Assembly (NCBI RefSeq): GCF_905163445.1
Contig: NC_053202.1
Coordinates: 10,230,001 to 10,294,000, forward strand
Length of the DNA: 64,000 nucleotides
Source: Pararge aegeria
Taxonomy: Eukaryota > Arthropoda > Insecta > Lepidoptera > Nymphalidae
Direction: 5' to 3'
Each line of letters begins with the position of its first letter. The first letter of the stretch is position 1. The translations under genes were made by a program, and so were the position numbers. Below are positions 53,444 to 63,932 of this stretch, piece after piece. The notes under the pieces were generated by a model. It worked only from the letters and a program-made list of their open reading frames with translations. It was not told where the DNA came from and searched no databases.

Positions 53444-53775
53444 AGGGTTGAGAAGAGCTTTTCTCTCCTCCACTCTTCTTGTAAAAAATAAGCCAGTGTT
53501 CGTCACCAGATGTAGCAGTACTTTAGAGATTTTTGTGACAGAGCTCGTCCGGGGAAGTACTACCATGTTTATTCCTGCCGCTAAGCAGCATTGTTGCAAT
53601 GCTGTGTGCCGGTGTAATTACAGGCACATGCGGCTTAAATTCAAATTCAAATTCAAAATCTCTTTATTCATGTAGGCCTATCACAGGCACTTCTGAAGCG
53701 TTCATACGTATGTTTACATAATTGTAAGGGGACGGTGATAACTTCTTTCGCCAACTTAAACCTAAAGCTACGAGA
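53444..53775 (-). mobile_element. Retroposon 3' ends (Rep-F and relative)
   Basis: GTAGTACTTCCCCGGACGAGC on the minus strand, CCGCTAAGCAGCATTGTTGCAATGCTGTG on the plus strand, then an inverted Rep-F tail (AAATTCAAATTCAAAATCTCTTTATTCATGTAGGCC...). The 75-residue plus frame here is not a gene. Confidence 0.5.
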
Positions 53776-54342
53776 GTTCCAAACGCGCCCCGGTCTAAGA
53801 AGAGCCCACAACAAACTTAGCCGGGTAATTATTATGTTATCACCATCTGACAGTAAATTTATATTCAGCTATGATGCTAGAGCAATTCACACCCAAGCTT
53901 TTTTTTATAGTTTAAGCTTAAAACCTTCGCTTTAGGTTGGTGGACATTTTGTGGGAGGTGTTCCTGGTATTCCCCTTGAAGTGTTGCTCTGGATTTACGC
54001 GACCGTACTCCATTTACAATATTCGGCCATTCGCTTGGTACATCAAGTATTATTAAAAAGAAAAAGGGTAACTTCCGTAACGGAACGGTACCCTAAAAAC
54101 TAATAACTCCTTATTTACATAGATTTAGAAGACATGGCGGTTTATAAAACTTTTAATGAATACAAAGTTGGTTAGTAACTTCTAACTAACGACTGCTGTA
54201 AACGCGTACAGAAGTTTTAATTGCGTGTTTTTAGATTGCGTGGTTTCTATATAATGGGTTCTCAATAAAAAAGTATATTTAAAAAAGTTCTTGTCTACCT
54301 CCGTTCCTCGGAGAATACGTTATGCCTTAGATCTCAATTTTG
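53776..54342. other. Noncoding stretch, nothing recognised
   Basis: May contain further diverged non-LTR sequence; nothing definite. Confidence 0.35.
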
Positions 54343-54429
54343 TTTATTTATGCCTAGGAATTTCAAACTTCTGAATTTTCTCAAGTCTGACCGTAGGAGT
54401 AGTTTTCGAGTGTCGAAATACTTGTACAT

Positions 54430-54765
54430 CAGAGTTAAATCTATCTTATTCCAGCGGCTCCCAGCGGCTCCCAGCGGCTCGTTTGATGTCGTCTGTCCAT
54501 CTCGTTGGAGGCCGACCAACGCTGGGTTTACTTGTGCGGGGTCGCCATTCCAGCACCTTGGAACCCCAACGTCCATCGGTTCTCCGAGCTATGTGCCCCG
54601 CCCATTTCCACTTCAGCTTTGCGACTCGCTGAGCTATGTCGGTAGCTCTGTTTCTTCTACGGATCTCCTCGTTCCTTATTTGATTACTCCCAACATTGCT
54701 TTCTCCATTGCCCGCTGAGTGACTTTAAGCCTCGAAGCCCATAGTAAGCGACCATATTCATTCAT
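54430..54765 (-). pseudogene. RTE C-terminal fragment, degraded
   Basis: The plus-strand view (CGTTTGATGTCGTCTGTCCATCTCGTTGG ... GCCATTCCAGCACCTTGG ... TATGTGCCCCGCCCATTTCC ... GAGCTATGTCGGTAGC) parallels 14990-15290 of the complete RTE. A small triplication of CCCAGCGGCT occurs at 54460-54480 and the fragment ends in an unrelated junction. Confidence 0.8.
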
Positions 54766-54969
54766 ATATAGATTCATATAATTGCGTACAATTCTTCCGC
54801 TAGGGCTTTTGACAGAACGTTGTTAAAACAAAAATCAGAAGTACAGCAATTGCGACTCTATAGTGAGTGACATTAGGTTCATTTTACTTTGACCATACCG
54901 AGTTTGATACTCGAAAACGACTCTTCGATTGTGAGCGAGCAAATTTTGTAATAACAGATTTATATATAA

Positions 54970-55097
54970 GAGGTATCGGTTTAATATAACTGCTAAACCC
55001 CCAAAATTATGTGCCCCTAAACTAACAGATACAGTTTAAGACTCCATCCTCACAGAACAGGTAAGATCGCAGTCAAAGGTTAATTTGTTTTGAATAG
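54970..55097 (+). mobile_element. SINE-C tail, degraded
   Basis: ATCGGTTTAATATAACTG ... ACAGTTTAAGACTCCATCCTCACAGAACAGGTAAGATCGCAGTCAAAGG resembles the SINE-C 3' half. Confidence 0.45.
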
Positions 55098-56104
55098 GCA
55101 TTATGACTAATTTTGAAAAACTGCTGTTTGATGTTCGGAAGTATCTGCTATATCAAAAAAATATCTCATTTTTGAAAAAAAAATAAAGGTTTTATTGAAA
55201 CAAATAGCAAAAAAAATATATCCCGCGAAAACGTTTGAATTTTTGCATACCATTAAATTAGTTGAGTGCTTCACAAATAATTATTGTAAGACCAAAATAT
55301 GTATCTCATTCCAGCGAATTTTTTTTTTTAGATATTAGTTTTATTTATTTGTAACTTTTTGTATGTGCATATTAACATTTCATGTTAGGTTTTTTTCGAT
55401 TAAATTTAGTTTTTTTTAATTATTCTGTTATGTAAGAGTGTAGATGGGGCATTGCCATAGTTTTTACTGAAAGAAATCAGATAACTACAGCCCTAACACC
55501 AAATGCAAAAGTAAAATAAATATTAATGAATTTTATTATTAGTTTAAATATGGCATTTAATATACTAGTTTTAAATAATTATCTTTAGTCTGCAAAATAT
55601 AATACTTTGTAATTGTTGCACGCTCAAAGAGGCAATATACATTGGGACTTCATCTTTGTAATTTTATCCAACCTGAACCTGTAATATGCAATAAAATAAT
55701 TCGAATTTGAATTTGAAAAAATCAAGTTACTCCAGACATTTTATTAGGTACGTGTCGGTATTTTATCTTCAATAGAGTTGTCATAAGTAAACACTGCGAA
55801 TGTTTTGAATTAGTTTTTATGGAAAAATAAATAGGCTTCTTTTGATTGAATATGTTTACTGGGCGATTCCTTATGAAATTAACTTATGTACCATTCAAAA
55901 GTATTTCGTAATTCCGTTTCACGCTGTATAGACGTGACGTCATAATTTTGAATTCGGCGTTTCAACTGTCATGGCGGATCGCTAAATTTTACAGTTTTAT
56001 TTATTGAAAATAAATACCAATCTTACTTCTAATATAAATAATAATGCGTTTCGGAGTATTAATAAATCACATATCATTAGATATATACATTATTATTATA
56101 TATT

Positions 56105-56473
56105 GGAAGGTCACTTCTGTGGGATGCAACTTGTGTTGAAACCCTAGCTGCATCACACATCCAGGCCACTTCGTCAATGGTAGGTGCGGCTGCTTCCAGT
56201 GCCGAGCTGGCCAAGAGGCGTAAATATGAAAACCTGGATAGCAGCTTCATTTTTGTGCCTTTTGGAGTAGAGACTTTGGGACCGTGGGGTCCGGAGGCAA
56301 GAGCCCTTTTCAAAGAATTATCGAAAAGGGTTATCGAGTCTACCGGTGATCCTAGAGCGGGCAGTTACCTTGGCCAACGAATTAGTTTGGCCATCCAAAG
56401 GGGCAATGCTGCCAGCATCTTAGGAACTGTGCCTCGCTGTGGTGGTTTCGAGGAAGTTTTAGATTTTATTTAG
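56105..56473 (+). pseudogene. C-terminal fragment of an unidentified transposon-type protein (copy A)
   Basis: The open frame reads GRSLLWDATCVETLAASHI... then MVGAAASSAELAKRRKY (Met at 56177), FIFVPFGVETLGPWGPEARA, KELSKRVIESTGDPRAGSYL, GQRISLAIQRGNAASILG, ending ...EEVLDFI with TAG. The WDAT...ETLA segment followed by a 'FVP...ETLGPWGPEA...QRGNAASILG' block is a pattern I have met at the C-terminus of invertebrate reverse-transcriptase-like proteins; the WD motif could be the end of a PD-(D/E)xK nuclease core. The exact family is not named here. Nothing upstream in this copy encodes the rest of such a protein, so it is a 5'-truncated relic or a captured exon. It is kept open in both duplicate copies. 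Confidence 0.5.
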
Positions 56474-56984
56474 TTTTTAATTAGTTTATTTTAGGTTATA
56501 GTTATGTATTAATAAAAATTATATTTTAGAGTCGAAAGAAATAAAGTAATATGGTCAATATTATAGCGTTTCTTTATTACTGCCATAATGCCTATTAAAA
56601 AAAAGTGCTCCAATGATAAAAATCGCACAGATAATATGTAATGAATCAACTGCTATAATAATAAATCACCTGCTTATCGCGAGGGCCATCGGACAGTTAT
56701 TTTGATTATTAAACGCAAATACAAATATTTGCTCCCGCCCTTCACCGTATCACCCCAATTCACTACAAATGATAAAATAAATGACAGGCCGCAGAGAATC
56801 ATCGCTACAAAATATTATTTACATAACAGCTGTACTTCTTCGTCCACTTTTATTAAGAATATATACAAATCAGTTTGTTTTCCTGGATGAGAAGTTACCT
56901 ACACACTCTCTTTAACTAAGTCTAAACCACAAATCTAGTTGATTCGTTTTTTTTTTTAAAGTAAAAACGAGCCGATACACGCGA

Positions 56985-57150
56985 CTTCGTTCGTGTGGAT
57001 TAAGGTTTTTTATTCCGGCGGGAATCCTCTTATTTTACGGGATTTTTCCATTTCAAAGGCTACATGCAAGCCAAATTTCATTCAAATCTGTTCAGCCGTT
57101 TTCGTGTGATTGAGTAACAAACATTCACGCTTTCACATTTATAATACTAT
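56985..57150 (-). mobile_element. Helitron-like fragment, minus (copy A)
   Basis: GCGACTTCGTTCGTGTGGATTAAGG ... CAGCCGTTTTCGTGTGATTGAGTAACAAACATTCACGCTTTCACATTTATAATACTAT is the inverse of a Helitron-style body whose 3' end is truncated. Same at 63256-63420. Confidence 0.5.
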
Positions 57151-57492
57151 ATATATAATATATATATCCTATCCTATCCTATCCTTCCTATCCTATCCTA
57201 CTAATATTATAAATGTCAATGTAAGTTTGTTTGTTACGCTTTCACGCAAAAACTACTAAACCGATCGTCATGAAACTGTTTACACATATTCTTGGAAGTG
57301 TTAGAAGTAATATAGGATACTTTTGATCCCGACATTAAGCTCGGTTCCTTTAGGACAGGGGATGAAAGTGTTTGACTATTTTACACCATAACTCCGACAA
57401 ATTATAACCGATTTAAAAATATTTATTTTTTTACTATAGAGGTTATAGTATGTATTTAATTTTGCCCAAACTTTGTGTTGATCTGATGAATG

Positions 57493-58897
57493 TAGTGTTG
57501 CCCAAATTCAGTCTTGGTCTTGCAGTCTTGGTCTTGTTCTTGCGTTTTTGCAAGACCAAGACCAAGAACAAGACCGCGTATTTTTAGCAAGACCAAGACC
57601 AAGACTGACCGTGCAAGACTTGAGCAAGAACAAGACATAGCCTGCAAGACTCTTGCGTCTTGCAGCTAGGACTTAGCGCTATTTCACGGAGTAGTTAGGT
57701 GTAACAGTTCGGTGTATAGGTAGGTAGGTACGCTTAGGAATTCTATGAGACGCAAAAAACTATATCAAAGAATATGAAAAACTGGACCTATGCGCATTAC
57801 GACTAATACCATAAACATAGCGAATAAAAAAATATCTATTAAAATCAAACTGAGTGCATGCATAGTTATGTTTTAACCATCGGCACTTTGATAATGCGGC
57901 ATCAAAGGTTTTGTACTTACTTCTCAAAGAAATTTGCCGCTTTTCGGAAGTACATGGTTATGATACACGCGCCGGCGGCTTCTTTTGAAATCTAAAACAA
58001 TCGTTGCCGCCGCGCCGAAATCATAACATTTGACACTATTCATGCAAAATAATTTCGAATTTTAAGAGTACCTACAGGTGTTCCAAAGAATAAATAAGTT
58101 TCAGATTGGTGATTTTAGATTGGTGGAGGACGCATGAGACAGAGTATCCGATTTTATCGAAAATGGCCCGTGATTTTCTCTCAATACCTGCAACTTCAGT
58201 ACCTGCTGAGAGGTTATTTTCTAAAGCATCATTAGTAATTAGAAAACATAGAAATAGGTTAAGTGATGAGTCAGCCAGATGGTTACTTTGTATTAATTCT
58301 TGGTCAAAAGAATTGATATAAAGTATCATAACCTAATGATAAAGCTGTTGATTTGTGTTGTATTTTATTTTTTATTCAAATAAATGATAAATCGTAAAAC
58401 TCTTTTATTAAATTTCTTATAAGTTGAGGGTTCAATCTCTTTCTAGACAGATAAGTATTGTTCTTTAAAATACAGTCAAGTTATTGTAATTAATTTGTTT
58501 TTTTACATGTTTTAGCAAATGTAAGCTTATAAATCATAAATGTTTATTAAGAAACAGTTACTTCCATGGAAAACGACATATAGGTCAGTTGATTTTTCGA
58601 ATTTCTTATCAAATCTTCAGTTATTTATTAATCTGCTTGATCTTTACTATGGCTATGTTAATTCAAGCTCACAATGTTCCAATTCTAACGTTTTTCTAAG
58701 ATTTAAAGTAAACTTTAATAAATAGTAATAGACTAATAGGTAATTGCAAGACTTGCAAGACTCTTGCTGCAAGACCAAGACCAAGACCAAGACTGGGAGC
58801 GCAAGACCAAGACCAAGACCAAGACCAGGTGTATTGGCGCAAGACCAAGACCAAGACTGGCTAAGTCTCGTCTTGTTCTTGCATTTGGGCAACACTA
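57493..58897 (+). mobile_element. hAT transposon, internally deleted, with 8 bp target-site duplication
   Basis: Perfect 15 bp terminal inverted repeats TAGTGTTGCCCAAAT (57493-57507; inverse at 58883-58897). The duplication GATGAATG is at 57485-57492 and 58898-58905. The undisturbed site with one GATGAATG is at 63762-63769 in copy B. About 1,405 bp. Inside lies a hAT dimerisation-domain exon (58105-58321) but no room for a full transposase. Both ends carry dense CAAGACCAAGAC repeats (57515-57665 and 58745-58880). Confidence 0.93.
58105..58321 (+). pseudogene. hAT transposase C-terminal dimerisation domain remnant
   Basis: Reads LVILDWWRTHETEYPILSKM, ARDFLSIPATSVPAERLFSK, ASLVIRKHRNRLSDESARWL and ends LCINSWSKELI with a TAA. 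The pattern LDWW...YPILSKMARD.L.IPATSVPAERLFSKA....RNRL is the hAT C-terminal dimerisation domain (hATC), normally the last ~80 residues of a ~600-residue transposase. It directly follows TTTCAG, so this may have been the last exon after a splice acceptor. The DNA-binding and catalytic DDE parts are absent, so the element depends on a relative elsewhere for movement. The coding exon is otherwise unbroken. Confidence 0.85.
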
Positions 58898-59084
58898 GAT
58901 GAATGTAGTTGGAGATAGAGCACAGAACTCCTCAGCGGACAGCAGCAAACCCCTCATTTAAGGCTTAAATATACTTAATACTTGTCATTTTTTTTAGAAC
59001 TACGACTAAATTGAATGCCACATCAAAAAACAAAATCAAACGCAGACGTAGTCGCGGGCAACAGCTAGTATATACATATGTATG

Positions 59085-59245
59085 TCATGCTGTGTATAGT
59101 TGCAATGCTGTGTTGTATATATTTATATATATATATATATATAACACAGCATCGCAACAATGCTGCTGAGCGGTAGAAATAAGCATGGCTATTGTAGGGC
59201 CCAAGACGAGTTCTATCACAAAAAGCTTTAAAACTACTAAATTTG
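59085..59245. repeat. AT-rich hairpin within retroposon remnant
   Basis: GTTGCAATGCTGTGT (59099-59113) faces ACACAGCATCGCAAC (59144-59158) across a (TA)n run. Further right, CAATGCTGCTGAGCGGTAG ... TAGGGCCCAAGACGAG is an old inverted retroposon tail related to 53520-53610. The left arm and TA run also end copy B at 64000. Confidence 0.6.
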
Positions 59246-59714
59246 GTTGCTTAGTTAGAACGTGTAGGAAGGACAAACAAACAAATTCACTTTCGCATTT
59301 GTAACATTAGTAAGAATTTCAACCCTTTCTTTTTCCTCAAAACAATATACTGAATGCGCACTGCAGTGGTAAATGCAATAAAGAAATATAAAATTTGATT
59401 ATCGACGTAGAATATCAACTGCCACATTGCAGCGTATTGAATTCCAATTCGAGAGACGCTAAAATTTTCCCGACAGCTTTTCACAATTGAGTAAATATGT
59501 CAATCGTGATAGTGCCGAAGCTTTCACATTTTGGAAACCAGAAATCTATCTGTGGTCGCGTTTTCCTGAATAGCCCTAGTGTTATAGACTTTAATATACA
59601 ACGTGTTAATGGAAACCAAAAAATTACTTCAGATGCTTTAGAGGTACATCTTTTACTGTCTCTAAGACTTATCTGGGACACCAAAATGATAATAGTTTTA
59701 AAGTAAACAATTGC

Positions 59715-60010
59715 AATAGTTTTTTACTGAAAGAAATCTGACAGCCCTAACATCACGTGTAAAAGTAGAAACAAGTGCCTCCTGTCATTTTATTAGGTAA
59801 GCGTCGCGTAGCGTAAGTGCTATGCACGTGTCGGTCTTTTATCTTCAATAGGGTTGTCATAAGTAAACATTTAATGTTTTGAAGTTTGATTAAATATTTT
59901 AATATGCTTCTTTTGATTTAATATTTTTACAAGTTGTTTTCTTATGAAATATACTTATGCACCCTTCAACAGTATTTCCTTATTCCGTTACACGTTGTGT
60001 AGTTTACTTT
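59715..60010 (+). repeat. Rep-H copy, diverged
   Basis: ATAGTTTTTTACTGAAAGAAATC ... CAGCCCTAACATC, then CATTTTATTAGGTAAGCG ... TTTTATCTTCAATAGGGTTGTCATAAGTAAACA ... AGTATTTCCTTATTCCG. Parallels 55457-55500 joined to 55735-55925, lacking ~240 bp between them. Confidence 0.7.
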
Positions 60011-60785
60011 TTACTTTAATATTATAAAGAGGTAAGGTTTTTTGGTTTGTTTGTTGTACCAAAAAGGGTCCAAAGTTCTGGACCTATTCCAACCATTTTT
60101 TTATCAATATAAAGCTAAAGCATCACGAAGTTACATAGGCTATAATTTAAAAAAAAAATTAAATCATTTTAAGAAAAGTGCATTAATGTAACTAAAAGTA
60201 TAAGAATGTTGTATATATAAATTCATTTTATGGCGTTCCCTGAGAAAACTATTAATGATATATACAAGTTATTAAGTACATGATTAAAGTACTACAATAA
60301 ATTTCCGGAAACAGTGACGGTACCCGTGGTATTTGTAAAAAGAGATTTACTACCGCCCTGCAAACTCAACATATTAGGGTATAATATATTAGTATATTTC
60401 TTTAATGTATATGCAAGACAGTTTTAATCCGTTCATTAAGTTTGTCTTTGAGTTTGCGTGGTATCAAATAAGGGTCAGCCTCGTCCCTGCGAAAGTAAGA
60501 TTAGTTAGTTCCCTTTGACTTGACGGCTTAGGACCCACATGTATAATGGGAAGCTTATGCTGATATAAATGGCTGTGTTGCAATTATTTAAATGGCCTTA
60601 CTTCTTGTACGACTAAGCATAAACTTTTTTTTTTTTTATCTTTATTTAAAGAGCTTTGCCTTCAACGCGTTAAAGCGCTTTTAAAGCCTCTGAATTATAT
60701 TTAACTAACCGCTACATTATATACATCAATTAAATTTATTGATGGATATGTTTCCAAAAACTATATTTATACCGCCAGTTGGTAT
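60011..60785. other. Noncoding stretch with a retroposon-like tail
   Basis: A poly-T tract with ATCTTTATTTAAAGAGC at 60625-60655 could be the inverted 3' end of a retroposon; otherwise unassigned. Confidence 0.35.
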
Positions 60786-60828
60786 ATATACAAATTAATG
60801 AATAAATAAATAAATATACTACGACAAT
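60786..60828 (-). mobile_element. SINE-A 3' tail, left part of a split copy
   Basis: AATAAATAAATAAATATACTACGACAAT is the inverse of the SINE-A end; it continues at 61385 after the inserted retrotransposon. Confidence 0.75.
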
Positions 60829-61384
60829 GATACCTGGAGCAGTGATCAGGAAATTAGATCTCGGATTGAAATAGCTAGAAGTACCTTTTCCAAGATGAAA
60901 AAGGTACTCTGCAACCGCAGACTTAAGATCCCTTTGCGCATTCGACTCCTGCATTGTTACATCTGGCCCATACTGCTATATGGACTATTAAAGAAGACCT
61001 CAGGAAACGCATAGAAGCATTTGCAATGTGGACATTCAGACGTATGTTAGCCATTAGTTGGACTCTCAAAGTATCCAATGAGGAAGTTCTGCGACGCGTC
61101 AACCAACGGCGTGAACTTTTGCTCACCATCAAGATTAGAATAGTTGCATATCTGGGGCACGTGCTAAGGCACGAGAGATATGAGCTTCTTCAACTTATTA
61201 TGATGGGAAAGGTTGCAGGAAGAAGAGGCGTTGGTCGCAGAAAAAAGTCCTGGCTTCGTAATATCAGAGAGTGGACTGGAATCGCGAGTGCAGCAGAATT
61301 ATTTCGCCTCGTGAAAGATAGACAAGAATTTACGAAGCTGACTGCCAACCTTCGCTAGTCGGAGAGGCACCGCAAGAAGAAGAG
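60829..61384 (+). pseudogene. 5'-truncated non-LTR retrotransposon (RT C-terminus) with 11 bp target-site duplication
   Basis: The first frame reads WSSDQEIRSRIEIARSTFSK, MKKVLCNRRLKIPLRIRLLH then CYIWPILLYG; a frameshift near 60990 leads to LRKRIEAFAMWTFRRMLAIS, NEEVLRRVNQRRELLLTIKI, LGHVLRHERYELLQLIMMGK and GRRKKSWLRNIREWTGIASA, stopping at 61358. This is the C-terminal region that follows the RT domain in many insect non-LTR elements (the LGHVLRH...LIMMGK...RR...SWL block). The catalytic RT domain is missing. It is flanked by ACTACGACAAT on both sides (60818-60828 and 61385-61395), so it is a 5'-truncated insertion made by target-primed reverse transcription into a SINE-A tail. Confidence 0.82.
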
Positions 61385-61411
61385 ACTACGACAATACACA
61401 CATCGCCATAT
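61385..61411 (-). mobile_element. SINE-A 3' end, right part, cut by the duplicate's left edge
   Basis: ACTACGACAATACACACATCGCCATATAG is inverted SINE-A; it breaks off exactly where duplicated segment B begins. Confidence 0.75.
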
Positions 61412-62375
61412 AGTATCTGCTATATCCAAAAAATATCTCATTTTTGAAAAAAAAAATAAAGGTTTTATTGAAACAAATAGCAAAAAAAATATATCCCGCG
61501 AAAACGTTTGAATTTTTGCATACCATTAAATTAGTTGAGTGCTTCACAAATAATTATTGTAAGACCAAAATATGTATCTCATTCCAGCGAATTTTTTTTT
61601 TAGATATTAGTTTTATTTATTTGTAACTTTTTGTATGTGCATATTATCATTTCATGTTAGGTTTTTTCGATTAAATTTAGTTTTTTTTAATTATTCTGTT
61701 ATGTAAGAGTGTAGATGGGGCATTGCCATAGTTTTTACTGAAAGAAATCAGATAACTACAGCCCTAACACCAAATGCAAAAGTAAAATAAATATTAATGA
61801 ATTTTATTATTAGTTTAAATATGGCATTTAATATACTAGTTTTAAATAATTATCTTTAGTCTGCAAAATATAATACTTTGTAATTGTTGCACGCTCAAAG
61901 AGGCCATATACATTGGGACTTCATCTTTGTAATTTTATCCAACCTGAACCTGTAATATGCAATAAAATAATTCGAATTTGAATTTGAAAAAATCAAGTGA
62001 CTCCAGACATTTTATTAGGTACGTGTCGGTATTTTATCTTCAATAGAGTTGTCATAAGTAAACACTGCGAATGTTTTGAATTAGTTTTTATGGAAAAATA
62101 AATAGGCTTCTTTTGATTGAATATGTTTACTGGGCGATTCCTTATGAAATTAACTTATGTACCATTCAAAAGTATTTCGTAATTCCGTTTCACGCTGTAT
62201 AGACGTGACGTCATAATTTTGAATTCGGCGTTTCAACTGTCATGGCGGATCGCTAAATTTTACAGTTTTATTTATTGAAAATAAATACCAATCTTACTTC
62301 TAATATAAATAATAATGCGTTTCGGAGTATTAATAAATCACATATCATTAGATATATACATTATTATTATATATT

Positions 62376-62744
62376 GGAAGGTCACTTCTGTGGGATGCAA
62401 CTTGTGTTGAAACCCTAGCTGCATCACACATCCAGGCCACTTCGTCAATGGTAGGTGCGGCTGCTTCCAGTGCCGAGCTGGCCAAGAGGCGTAAATATGA
62501 AAACCTGGATAGCAGCTTCATTTTTGTGCCTTTTGGAGTAGAGACTTTGGGACCGTGGGGTCCGGAGGCAAGAGCCCTTTTCAAAGAATTATCGAAAAGG
62601 GTTATCGAGTCTACCGGTGATCCTAGAGCGGGCAGTTACCTTGGCCAACGAATTAGTTTGGCCATCCAAAGGGGCAATGCTGCCAGCATCTTAGGAACTG
62701 TGCCTCGCTGTGGTGGTTTCGAGGAAGTTTTAGATTTTATTTAG
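62376..62744 (+). pseudogene. C-terminal fragment of an unidentified transposon-type protein (copy B)
   Basis: Same frame as at 56105-56473, with an identical 98-residue stretch from the Met at 62448 (SSAELAKRRKYENLDSSFIF, VETLGPWGPEARALFKE, AGSYLGQRISLAIQRGN) and the same stop. Preservation in both copies may reflect recent duplication and not selection. As in copy A, the rest of the protein is absent upstream, and the family is not named with confidence. Confidence 0.5.
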
Positions 62745-63255
62745 TTTTTAAATAGTTTATTTTAGGTTATAGTTATGTATTAATAAAAATTATATTTTAG
62801 AGTCGAAAGAAATAAAGTAATATGGTCAATATTATAGCGTTTCTTTATTACTGCCATAATGCCTATTAAAAAAAAGTGCTCCAATGATAAAAATCGCACA
62901 GATAATATGTAATGAATCAACTGCTATAATAATAAATCACCTGCTTATCGCGAGGGCCATCGGACAGTTATTTTGATTATTAAACGCAAATACAAATATT
63001 TGCTCCCGCCCTTCACCGTATCACCCCAATTCACTACAAATGATAAAATAAATGACAGGCCGCAGAGAATCATCGCTACAAAATATTATTTACATAACAG
63101 CTGTACTTCTTCGTCCACTTTTATTAAGAATATATACAAATCAGTTTGTTTTCCTGGATGAGAAGTTACCTACACACTCTCTTTAACTAAGTCTAAACCA
63201 CAAATCTAGTTGATTCGTTTTTTTTTTAAAGTAAAAACGAGCCGATACACGCGAC

Positions 63256-63420
63256 TTCGTTCGTGTGGATTAAGGTTTTTTATTCCGGCGGGAATCCTCT
63301 TATTTTACGGGATTTTTCCATTTCAAAGGCTACATGCAAGCCAAATTTCATTCAAATCTGTTCAGCCGTTTTCGTGTGATTGAGTAACAAACATTCACGC
63401 TTTCACATTTATAATACTAT
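63256..63420 (-). mobile_element. Helitron-like fragment, minus (copy B)
   Basis: Counterpart of 56985-57150. Confidence 0.5.
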
Positions 63421-63465
63421 ATATATAATATATATATCCTATCCTATCCTATCCTTCCTATCCTA

Positions 63466-63932
63466 TCCTACTAATATTATAAATGTCAATGTAAGTTTGT
63501 TTGTTACGCTTTCACACAAAAACTACTAAACCGATCGTCATGAAACTGTTTACACATATTCTTGGAAGTGTTAGAAGTAATATAGGATACTTTTGATCCC
63601 GACATTAAGCTCGGTTCCTTTAGGACAGGGGATGAAAGTGTTTGACTATTTTACACCATAACTCCGACAAATTATAACCGATTTAAAAATATTTATTTTT
63701 TTACTATAGAGGTTATATTATATAGTATGTATTTAATTTTGCCCAAACTTTGTGTTGATCTGATGAATGTAGTTGGAGATAGAGCACAGAACTCCTCAGC
63801 GGACAGCAGCAAACCCCTCATTTAAGGCTTAAATATACTTAATACTTGTCATTTTTTTTAGAACTACGACTAAATTGAATGCCACATCAAAAAACAAAAT
63901 CAAACGCAGACGTAGTCGCGGGCAACAGCTAG
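63466..63932 (+). mobile_element. Non-autonomous Helitron, uninterrupted (copy B)
   Basis: 467 bp from TCCTACTAATATTATAAATG (after A) to GTCGCGGGCAACAGCTAG (before T). It contains the empty target GATGAATG at 63762-63769 that is duplicated around the hAT element in copy A. Confidence 0.85.

Larger units (their letters stand above)
57196..59068 (+). mobile_element. Non-autonomous Helitron, interrupted by a hAT element (copy A)
   Basis: 5' TCCTACTAATATTATAAATG after an A, and 3' CGTAGTCGCGGGCAACAGCTAG before a T. Its length without the hAT element and its duplicated 8 bp is 460 bp, against 467 bp for the uninterrupted copy at 63466-63932; the 7 bp difference is a visible indel (TTATATA). The 5' flank is a (TATCC)n run, so the exact first base is uncertain by one pentamer. 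Confidence 0.8.
55140..59146 (+). repeat. Large duplicated segment, copy A
   Basis: Aligns base for base with 61412-64000 (offset 6,271-6,272 bp), differing by scattered substitutions, small indels and the hAT insertion at 57493-58897. It starts at AGTATCTGCTATATC; the right end cannot be set because copy B runs off the window. Confidence 0.92.

Noticed and set aside
59497..59706. 69-residue plus-strand frame with an overlapping 67-residue minus-strand frame
   Set aside because: No recognisable features, and open in both directions, as expected for chance in this region.
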